The notes below the pieces were generated by a model, which saw only the letters and a program-made list of their open reading frames with translations, was not told the DNA's origin and searched no databases. The position numbers were made by a program, and so were the translations under genes. 10,384 nt of DNA, taken from assembly GCA_036276235.1 (NCBI GenBank), contig DATBDZ010000441.1, forward strand, positions 1-10,384, given 5' to 3'. How positions within the stretch are numbered: position 1 is the first letter of the stretch; the number at the start of each line of letters is the position of its first letter. Below, one piece after another: positions 1 through 4,796 of this stretch. The stretch comes from JANWHF01 sp036276235 (lineage in GTDB: Bacteria; Planctomycetota; Phycisphaerae; Tepidisphaerales; Tepidisphaeraceae).

Positions 1-39
1 TCCTGAAGCTGCGTGCGAAACAATGAGGTGGAAAGAAGG

Positions 40-307
40 ATCACCACGGAGGCACCTTTCAAGTCCGAAATCCGAATCCCCGAAACCCAAATCAATGACG
101 AAATCCGAATGAAGAAATCCGGAGCCGGAAAACACTAAGGACACTAAGAGGAACACTAAGGGCCACGAAGAAGAAATATCCTGATCTGTCCTTCGTGGTT
201 CTTCGTGCTCCCTTCGTGGACTTCGTGGTTTTCTTAGTTTCGGAATTAGGTCATTGGGATTTGATTCGGATTTCGGACTTGGCGTGCCTCCGTGCCTCCG
301 TGGTGAT
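40..307. repeat. Large imperfect palindrome built from ~7-bp words
   Basis: The outer arms 40-55 and 292-307 are perfect 16-bp inverted repeats (ATCACCACGGAGGCAC and its complement). Further in, 61-77 and 264-280 form a perfect 17-bp inverted pair built on the words TCCGAAA and TCCGAAT. The centre holds ACACTAAG and CCACGAAG words on the left (about 131-172) and CTTCGTGG and CTTAG words on the right (about 190-238), again complementary but with indels. The unit length is mostly 7 bp, with some 8-bp slips. No ORF of note lies inside. It resembles the other heptamer palindromes in this window in architecture but not in sequence. Confidence 0.85.
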
Positions 308-312
308 GAATT

Positions 313-331
313 CACGGGCGGGACGCCCGTG
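313..331. repeat. Short perfect GC hairpin
   Basis: CACGGGCG at 313-320 and CGCCCGTG at 324-331 form a perfect 8-bp stem closing a GGA loop. It lies 6 bp beyond the end of the large palindrome and has no T-tract, so it looks like another small repeat element rather than a terminator. Confidence 0.7.
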
Positions 332-345
332 CCACGGAACAGGTA

Positions 346-374
346 TCGATAGCTGGTCGAAGGGCGGGTAGAAT
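346..374 (+). promoter_or_regulatory. Candidate sigma70-type promoter for the 432-1940 gene
   Basis: The -10 box TAGAAT (369-374) matches TATAAT at 5 of 6 positions. The -35 box TCGATA (346-351) matches TTGACA at 4 of 6, with a 17-bp spacer. The predicted transcript starts near 381, at the foot of a hairpin, and leaves a leader of about 50 nt before the ATG at 432. The -35 is weak, so this is tentative. Confidence 0.35.
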
Positions 375-379
375 CATGC

Positions 380-397
380 GGGGCAATGGATTGCCCC
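380..397 (+). promoter_or_regulatory. Leader hairpin upstream of the 432-1940 gene
   Basis: GGGGCAA (380-386) pairs perfectly with TTGCCCC (391-397) around a TGGA tetraloop. If the promoter at 346-374 is real, this stem sits at the very 5' end of the mRNA, where it could stabilise the message or influence initiation. Its 34-nt distance from the ATG leaves the start codon itself free. Confidence 0.4.
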
Positions 398-431
398 ATT
401 GGACTTTGGGCTGAAAATGGAATTTTGACGC

Positions 432-1940
432 ATGAAGACCAGCAGCGATCCTTCGGTTCATCGCCATCGCGAACAGCAGATCATCCGCCACGTCGAGCGG
501 CTGCTTAACGACGAGCGGCTGCGGCTGGATACCACGCAGGGCCGCCGGCCGGCGACGGGGTTCATCCGCGATGTCACGCGCTCCGATCGGGCCACCGATC
601 TGAAGCGCCTCATGAGCGAGATGAACGTCCCCGATCGGGAATTGCAGAATCAGATGCCGATCGGCGAAACGCTCGAGGTGGCGCTCACGCACAAGAAACT
701 GTTATTCATGACGGAAACCGTCGGGCGTATGCGCGTGGTGTGCGTGTCGCCGACCAAGGCGCTGATCAAGGGCGAGCCCGCCCCGCCAATGGAAGTTGGC
801 GAAGTGCAGCGGATGCTGGGCGCGATGCCGCCTTCATTGGGCGGCGTGCCGATCACCATTGTGCTGGTTTCGACCAGCGGGTTTACGCTCGAATCGCATG
901 AACTGGCCGATCGGCGGCCGGACCGGACCGTCATCCTCGTCGAGCCCAACGGCGCCGGCGGGTGGATGGCGACCGGGCCAGCGGAAACCAAGGCGCTGGC
1001 CGACCTGTTTGATCCCGAGGGCGATGAGGAAAAACGCCAGCGCCTGCGGCAGATCATCGATGAGAGCAAGGCGGATCTGCTGGGCAGCGGCATTGCCGCC
1101 GACAAAATCGCCGGGCGGGCGCAGCTTCCCGTGCAACATGCTGAAGCCGCGCTCAAGGAGTATGCGCAGGCGAATGCGGGGCTAGTCGCCAAGCGATTGG
1201 ACGGACGGGTAGTGCTATTTCGCGAGGGCTCGGCGCCGCCGACATCGAGCCGGGAGTCCGGAGGTACCGACATGCCATTGCTGGACCGGGTCAAGGCCTT
1301 GTTTGCCCGCAAGGGCGAGAATGAAAAGAAGATCACCTATCTATCGGAACGCCGTGCCGCGCTCTCGCAGCAACGCGATCGCGCCTACGAGGACATGGCG
1401 ACGATGGAGCAGCAGGAAGGCGCGCTCAAGCGTCAATTCCAGGAGGCGACCGGCTCGATCACCAAACGCCGCGTCACCGCGCAGATGCTGCAGCTTCGCA
1501 AGGAGGTCGAACGCCGACAGCAGTTGTTGGCGGTGCTGAATCAGCAGATCGAAGTGGTCAGCACGCATTTGCATAATCTGGAGTTGGTGCATCAGGGCCA
1601 GACGGCGCAACTCCCCGATACCGAAGAGCTGACGGCAGATGCGGTGAAGGCCGAGGAGATGCTCGCCGAGCTGCAATCCAATTCCGAGCTTGCCGGCTCG
1701 ATCGGCACGCCCGCGACGGCCGGCATGAACGACGAGGAAAAGGCCCTGTACGAAGAGCTCGAGCGAGAAACCGGCAACGTCGGCACCGCCCCCCCGGCGG
1801 CGAAGGTTGAGCCCGCGAAAACGACGCCGGCGCGCAAGGAACAAGCCGCGGCCCAGGCGCCCGCGGCGTCACAGCCTCCGCCGCGCGAGCCGGCGCAGGT
1901 CCAGTCCCAGCCGCGTCGCAGCGAACCGGAAGCAGGATAG
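432..1940 (+). CDS. Putative winged-helix / ESCRT-III (Snf7)-like fusion protein
   Basis: This 502-residue protein is not assigned to a named family with certainty. Residues 1-120 are an unrecognised helical then beta-rich region. Residues 137-185 look like an alpha/beta unit (strand ITIVLVS, then SGFT, then strand TVILVEP). Residues 199-265 fit a winged helix: helices around EEKRQRLRQIID, AADKIAGRA and VQHAEAALKEY, followed by a wing KRLDGRVVLF. Residues 281-296 (MPLLDRVKALFARKGE) form an amphipathic helix. Residues 297-425 are long charged helices with the spacing of the Snf7 alpha1/alpha2 hairpin plus alpha3-alpha4. An acidic helix follows at 432-446 (NDEEKALYEELERE), then a Pro/Ala/Lys tail to 502. 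Eukaryotic CHMP7 also carries winged helices ahead of Snf7. ATG 432 is the first start in this frame and has no clear Shine-Dalgarno. A second similar gene follows after 119 bp. Alternatives are a PspA/Vipp1-like or a generic coiled-coil protein. Confidence 0.55.
   Translation: MKTSSDPSVHRHREQQIIRHVERLLNDERLRLDTTQGRRPATGFIRDVTRSDRATDLKRLMSEMNVPDRELQNQMPIGETLEVALTHKKLLFMTETVGRMRVVCVSPTKALIKGEPAPPMEVGEVQRMLGAMPPSLGGVPITIVLVSTSGFTLESHELADRRPDRTVILVEPNGAGGWMATGPAETKALADLFDPEGDEEKRQRLRQIIDESKADLLGSGIAADKIAGRAQLPVQHAEAALKEYAQANAGLVAKRLDGRVVLFREGSAPPTSSRESGGTDMPLLDRVKALFARKGENEKKITYLSERRAALSQQRDRAYEDMATMEQQEGALKRQFQEATGSITKRRVTAQMLQLRKEVERRQQLLAVLNQQIEVVSTHLHNLELVHQGQTAQLPDTEELTADAVKAEEMLAELQSNSELAGSIGTPATAGMNDEEKALYEELERETGNVGTAPPAAKVEPAKTTPARKEQAAAQAPAASQPPPREPAQVQSQPRRSEPEAG
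1260..1274 (+). promoter_or_regulatory. Internal Shine-Dalgarno and ATG within the 432-1940 gene
   Basis: GGAGG at 1260-1264 is followed by a 7-nt spacer and an in-frame ATG at 1272-1274. This is a canonical Shine-Dalgarno arrangement, whereas the annotated start at 432 has none. The ATG opens the peptide MPLLDRVKALFARKGE, exactly the amphipathic N-terminus of the Snf7-like region. Initiation here would give a separate 222-residue protein, so the locus may make both a long and a short product, or may be a fusion of two formerly separate genes. Confidence 0.55.
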
Positions 1941-1950
1941 GAGGTCGATA

Positions 1951-2041
1951 AGTTGCCAGTTGTCAGTTGTCAGTTGCCAGTGAATACAAAATGCGGATGC
2001 GTTGGTATCCACTGGCAACTGGCAACTGACAACTGGCAACT
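1951..2041. repeat. Heptamer-array hairpin between the two Snf7-like genes
   Basis: The left arm (1951-1987) starts with A and then carries the 7-bp units GTTGCCA, GTTGTCA, GTTGTCA and GTTGCCA, followed by GTGAATAC. The right arm (2005-2041), read on the opposite strand, carries GTTGCCA, GTTGTCA, GTTGCCA and GTTGCCA, followed by GTGGATAC. The arms are 37 nt each with two mismatches and a 17-nt loop. It fills most of the 119-bp gap between the genes and would form a strong RNA or DNA hairpin that could separate their expression. There is no T-tract, so it is not a classic terminator. Confidence 0.9.
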
Positions 2042-2059
2042 ATTCGGCATTGCATTCAA

Positions 2060-2674
2060 ATGGCCCTCATCGACAAGTTCTTCAACCGCAAGAAGACCCT
2101 CAGCCAGCTTGATCGCCAGGAGCTGCGCAAGGAGGAGATTCTGCTGACCAAGCAGCGAGATAAACTGTTCAAGCGCATCGAGCAAATCAGCAACGACAAG
2201 CAGAAGATTTTTAAGCAGGGCGCCGAGCAGAAATCTCCCGAGCTGCGCAAGGCGCTGGCACAGGATTTTGAGCTCAAGACGCAGGAGCAGCTGATGGCGG
2301 CGCGCGAGCTGAATCTGCGCAGCAAGGAATTGCTGACAGTCAGCCGCCTGCGATTGGTGAAAGAGAACAACGAGCGCGGCCGCGCCATGGGCCGCCTGAA
2401 TCTGACCGACAAAGACGTCGCAAAAATCAGCCAATGGATCGAAGACGATGGTGTCTCGCAGGATATGTACACCGAACGCCTCAACCAGATCCTCGATATC
2501 GGCCAGCAATCCGACAAGGACGCCCTCGCGCAGGCGGGCCTCAGCGGCGCCGGCCAGGAGCTGATGAATATCTGGAACGACATGGACCGCGGCGCGATCC
2601 AAAACGATCAGGCGTTCGAGGAAGCCGACAAAGCCGTGCGAAGGAAGAACGCGTCGATGGAGAAGGATGTGTGA
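2060..2674 (+). CDS. Putative ESCRT-III (Snf7)-like helical protein
   Basis: This 204-residue protein is almost all helix and carries no recognisable enzyme motif. Residues 1-12 (MALIDKFFNRKK) form a short amphipathic basic N-terminus like the one opening the Snf7-like part of the upstream gene (MPLLDRVKALFARK). Residues 14-57 form a first long charged helix, 61-110 a second, and shorter helices follow at about 116-130, 133-158 and 163-176 with an acidic character. That order and these lengths match the alpha0, long alpha1/alpha2 hairpin, alpha3-alpha5 scheme of ESCRT-III proteins. In known members, such proteins polymerise on membranes to bend or cut them. ATG 2060 is the first start and lacks a Shine-Dalgarno. 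The preceding hairpin may limit read-through from the upstream gene. PspA/Vipp1-type or another coiled-coil identity remains possible. Confidence 0.55.
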   Translation: MALIDKFFNRKKTLSQLDRQELRKEEILLTKQRDKLFKRIEQISNDKQKIFKQGAEQKSPELRKALAQDFELKTQEQLMAARELNLRSKELLTVSRLRLVKENNERGRAMGRLNLTDKDVAKISQWIEDDGVSQDMYTERLNQILDIGQQSDKDALAQAGLSGAGQELMNIWNDMDRGAIQNDQAFEEADKAVRRKNASMEKDV

Positions 2675-2679
2675 AAATG

Positions 2680-2714
2680 GGTTTCGAGTTTCGAGTTTCA
2701 GGTTTCGGGTTCTG
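2680..2714. repeat. One-armed tandem heptamer array
   Basis: Five consecutive 7-bp units begin 5 bp after the TGA stop at 2672-2674: GGTTTCG, AGTTTCG, AGTTTCA, GGTTTCG and GGTTCTG. Unlike the arrays at 1951, 3562 and 4441, no complementary arm follows, so this may be half of an element or a decayed one. Confidence 0.75.
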
Positions 2715-2754
2715 AAATTCGTGGGGGGTTCATTCTGCGGTGATCAGACAATCT

Positions 2755-2841
2755 GGGTGCCACAGGCCGGTGTACTCGCAGACCTGTGCCTCCGGATGCT
2801 CAAACAGCACAGGTCTCGGAGTACCGCGACCTGTGGCACCC
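2755..2841. repeat. Palindromic element with four alternating CACAGG words
   Basis: The arms 2755-2789 and 2807-2841 are 35 nt each with five mismatches; the outer ends (GGGTGCCACAGG) and inner ends (AGACCTGTGC) are perfectly complementary. Each arm is itself partly palindromic, with CACAGG near one end and CCTGTG near the other, so the element can fold either as one long hairpin or as a cloverleaf of two smaller ones. It sits between convergent genes, just before the terminator stem at 2852. Confidence 0.85.
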
Positions 2842-2851
2842 GACGGCGGCA

Positions 2852-2876
2852 GGCGGGGTTTATCCCGCCGCTTTTT
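2852..2876 (+). terminator. Likely intrinsic terminator for the plus-strand Snf7-like genes
   Basis: GGCGGG (2852-2857) pairs with CCCGCC (2864-2869), extended by a G-T pair, and is followed by GCTTTTT. The stem plus T-run reads as a rho-independent terminator on the plus strand. It overlaps the last codons and stop of the convergent acyltransferase gene ending at 2860, so the same bases serve both purposes. Confidence 0.65.
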
Positions 2877-3561
2877 CTTTCTTCTGGCTTTTGACTTCTG
2901 GCTTGGGGCTTCCTTCCATCTGCTCCCCCATCGCTTCCTTCAATTCTTCAAACAGCGCGACATACGCCTTGCGTAGCTCGGCCTCAATCCGGGCTTGGTC
3001 AGCCTCCTCGGACTTCCGATCAATCTCAATTGCTTCCCCATAGGCGATGCCATATCGCGTGCGGCGCAACGGCATCCAGCTTTTGAGATGGTGATACTGG
3101 CCGGCGCCCAGGACGACGCACGGGATGATCGGCACATTCGCGAGCTTCGCCATGCGGATGAAGCCCGGCTTCATCGGGCCGCCGGCTAAAAGCGAATTTC
3201 GCTCGTTGCGGATGGTGCCTTCGGGAAACATGGCGATCACGCGGCCGCGCGCCAGGCGCTCGAGGATGATGCGCACGGTCGGGCTGTCGGCTTTGGCGCG
3301 ATCGAGCGGAAAGGCACCCATCGTCCCCAGAAACCACGCCGCCAGCGGATGGCGAAACGCCTCGACAATGCTCACGAAATCCAAAATCCGCGGCGTATGA
3401 CGAATCAGCAGCGGCACGTCATAAACGCTCAAATGCGTCGAGGCCAGAATAAACGGCCCCGGGCGCTTAACCCGCTCGCGATGCAGCAACGTCGCGCTGC
3501 CATTGGTCATGAACGCCGGCGAGCCGAGGGTCCAGATGAAGTTGTAGAAAAGATCGCCCAC
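2860..3561 (-). CDS. PlsC-type 1-acylglycerol-3-phosphate acyltransferase (first copy)
   Basis: This 233-residue membrane-associated acyltransferase most likely transfers a fatty acyl group to lysophosphatidate or a related lysolipid in phospholipid synthesis. The catalytic H-x4-D motif is at H43 and D48 (THLSVYD), the substrate-binding FPEGTIR motif is at 112-118, MGAFPLDR is at 81-88 and the VPIIPCVV block at 143-150. Its length is normal for the family. The start is GTG at 3561; the frame is blocked by a TAG about six codons upstream, and no Shine-Dalgarno is visible because a palindrome begins right at the start codon. The C-terminal tail (residues about 217-233, KPEVKSQKKEKAAG at the end) is encoded by a heptamer array and is not part of the enzyme fold. 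The gene lies 137 bp downstream of a second acyltransferase gene on the same strand. The family is certain; the exact acyl acceptor is not. Confidence 0.9.
   Translation of the reverse strand: MGDLFYNFIWTLGSPAFMTNGSATLLHRERVKRPGPFILASTHLSVYDVPLLIRHTPRILDFVSIVEAFRHPLAAWFLGTMGAFPLDRAKADSPTVRIILERLARGRVIAMFPEGTIRNERNSLLAGGPMKPGFIRMAKLANVPIIPCVVLGAGQYHHLKSWMPLRRTRYGIAYGEAIEIDRKSEEADQARIEAELRKAYVALFEELKEAMGEQMEGSPKPEVKSQKKEKAAG
2877..2911 (-). repeat. Heptamer array embedded in the acyltransferase coding sequence
   Basis: Read on the minus strand there are five tandem 7-bp units: AAGCCCC, AAGCCAG, AAGTCAA, AAGCCAG and AAGAAAG. They encode the lysine-rich tail of the acyltransferase ending at 2860. 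The unit length matches the intergenic arrays at 1951, 2680, 3562 and 4441, so an element of the same kind appears to have become coding. Confidence 0.75.
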
Positions 3562-3694
3562 GTAAATGAATACGAGTTGCTAGTTGTTAGTTGCTGGTTG
3601 CTAGTTGCGCTAGGAGGGAGAGGGACTCTGTTCTCCGAGCGCAACTAGCAACCAGCAACCAGCAACTACCGACTAGCAACTCTACCTTCATTTA
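3562..3694. repeat. Heptamer-array hairpin between the two acyltransferase genes
   Basis: The left arm (3562-3611) opens with GTAAATGAA, then has 7-bp units GTTGCTA, GTTGTTA, GTTGCTG and GTTGCTA, and ends in GTTGCGCT. The right arm (3637-3694), read in reverse complement, has the same opening and closing words but one extra heptamer (GTTGCTA, GTCGGTA, GTTGCTG, GTTGCTG, GTTGCTA). The loop is about 25 nt. The element starts directly at the GTG of one gene and stops 4 bp before the stop codon of the other, filling nearly the whole gap. Confidence 0.9.
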
Positions 3695-3698
3695 CCAC

Positions 3699-4400
3699 CT
3701 ACGGCACAAAGGAGTCCGGCACATCGAATTCCTTGAGCGTCTCTTGGAAAAGAGATTGGTATCGCGCCGAAAGTTCGGCGGCCATCTGCGCCCAGATGGC
3801 GCGGCGCTGGGCTCGCGATTGATTCTCCTGCACAGGTGGCGGGTGAAGCAATCGATCGTCGAACGCGACATAGAGCTTGCCGCGGCGGAAGGGAATCCAT
3901 GGCCGCACGGCGTTGAGCTTGTCGGTGCCGAGCATGACGCAGGGCAGGATCGGGAGGCCGGTGCGATGAGACAGCAGGCAGACACCCAGTTTCATCGGCG
4001 CGCCGCGCATGACCGATAACTTTCCCTGCGCGACGCCTCCTTCCGGACAGATGCCGACGACGCGGCCTTGCTCCAGGCGATTCATCGCGCTGCGAAGGGC
4101 GCTGGCGGAGACGCCAAACCGCCGCACGGAGATGGCGCCCATTGCTTTCATGAAGCTGTTGAAGACGCCGTATTGGAAGAACTCGACGCGGGCCAGCCAA
4201 TCGATGGGTCGTCTCCGAACCAAAAACGACGCCAGGAAGGGATCCAAATGGCTCAGGTGGGTCAGGGCCAGGATGAAAGGCCCGTCACGATCCGCCGCCT
4301 CCAGACGGATGACCCTGGTTTGCAGCGACGCCCACATGATGTGTCGGCCGATTGACTGGCACATCCAGTAGCCAAACCCTTTGCGCTGCCCGAGTTCCAT
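3699..4400 (-). CDS. PlsC-type lysophospholipid acyltransferase (second copy)
   Basis: This 233-residue protein belongs to the same acyltransferase superfamily as its neighbour at 2860-3561 but has diverged strongly. The catalytic H-x4-D motif is at H48 and D53 (THLSHLD). The usual FPEGT block reads CPEGG at 118-122, and MGAISVRR (87-94) and LPILPCVML (149-157) are the other conserved blocks. It probably acylates a lysolipid or related acceptor at the inner membrane; the CPEGG variant may mean a different acceptor. ATG 4400 is the first conventional start. The frame stays open upstream for about 20 codons and encodes a plausible peptide (LVRKRFTRYNPTA), with only a CTG available before it reaches the palindrome at 4441. 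The native N-terminus may therefore be slightly longer or may have been cut by the repeat. It is probably co-transcribed with the downstream copy. Confidence 0.88.
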   Translation of the reverse strand: MELGQRKGFGYWMCQSIGRHIMWASLQTRVIRLEAADRDGPFILALTHLSHLDPFLASFLVRRRPIDWLARVEFFQYGVFNSFMKAMGAISVRRFGVSASALRSAMNRLEQGRVVGICPEGGVAQGKLSVMRGAPMKLGVCLLSHRTGLPILPCVMLGTDKLNAVRPWIPFRRGKLYVAFDDRLLHPPPVQENQSRAQRRAIWAQMAAELSARYQSLFQETLKEFDVPDSFVP

Positions 4401-4440
4401 CGCCGTGGGGTTGTACCGTGTGAATCGCTTGCGGACCAGC

Positions 4441-4591
4441 GGGGAGGGTTCAGGGTTCGGGGTTCAGGGCTCAGGAAGGGAGAGGCACGCACGCTCGTAA
4501 GCACGAATGGTTCCATTTCCCTTCCTGCCTCGTCCCTCCGTGCCTTCGTGCCTCTTCCTGAACCCTGAACCCCGAACCCTGAACCCTCCCC
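4441..4591. repeat. Heptamer-array palindrome upstream of the acyltransferase pair
   Basis: The arms 4441-4478 and 4554-4591 are 38 nt each with a single mismatch. The units are GGGTTCA, GGGTTCG, GGGTTCA and GGGCTCA in one arm, and GGGTTCA in place of GGGCTCA in the other. Inside, AGAGGCACG (4481-4489) is complementary to CGTGCCTCT (4545 onward), so the inner part is also palindromic. It separates the divergent genes starting at 4400 (minus) and 4797 (plus) and may have displaced the original promoter of the minus-strand operon. Confidence 0.92.
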
Positions 4592-4606
4592 GGACAAACC
4601 ATTTTC

Positions 4607-4636
4607 TTGACCTTCACCCCACAAAAACGGTACATT
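4607..4636 (+). promoter_or_regulatory. Probable sigma70-type promoter for the 4797-6245 gene
   Basis: TTGACC (4607-4612) and TACATT (4631-4636) are spaced by 18 bp. They lie just beyond the palindrome and in the right orientation for the coiled-coil gene at 4797. The predicted start near 4643 gives a leader of about 150 nt. Confidence 0.55.
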
Positions 4637-4648
4637 AGTCGCCGGTAT

Positions 4649-4675
4649 GGAGCCTTGCAGGCTCCGCCAGCGGAG
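4649..4675 (+). promoter_or_regulatory. Two mutually exclusive leader hairpins
   Basis: GGAGCC (4649-4654) can pair with GGCTCC (4660-4665) around TTGCA, or CTCCG (4662-4666) can pair with CGGAG (4671-4675) around CCAG. The shared segment cannot be in both stems. This lies at the expected 5' end of the long leader of the gene at 4797. The arrangement recalls a switch, but no known riboswitch class is recognised and chance is possible. Confidence 0.35.
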
Positions 4676-4796
4676 ATCCCGCCTTCTGATTCGCGGTGGC
4701 AAATTCTGACGTCCGGAAGTTGCGCACCGCCTTTGATTCTCACCCGTGCCGCGGCGTTGGCTCGCGGCCTGTTGCAACAGCGAATTTGGAGGTTCG

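Noticed and set aside
3..26. Possible C-terminal end of an upstream gene (LKLRAKQ, stop)
   Set aside because: Only seven codons are visible, too few to support a gene.
137..185. Mrr-like nuclease domain within the 432-1940 protein
   Set aside because: Coordinates here are residues. The TSGFT pattern recalls Mrr-type domains, but no PD-(D/E)xK catalytic residues are visible in the right place.
1951..4591. CRISPR array as an explanation for the tandem repeats
   Set aside because: The units are 7 bp with no spacers and are arranged as inverted arms, and no cas gene is present.
4746..4796. Upstream GTG start for the coiled-coil gene
   Set aside because: No ribosome-binding site, and the GGAGG at 4788 clearly serves ATG 4797.
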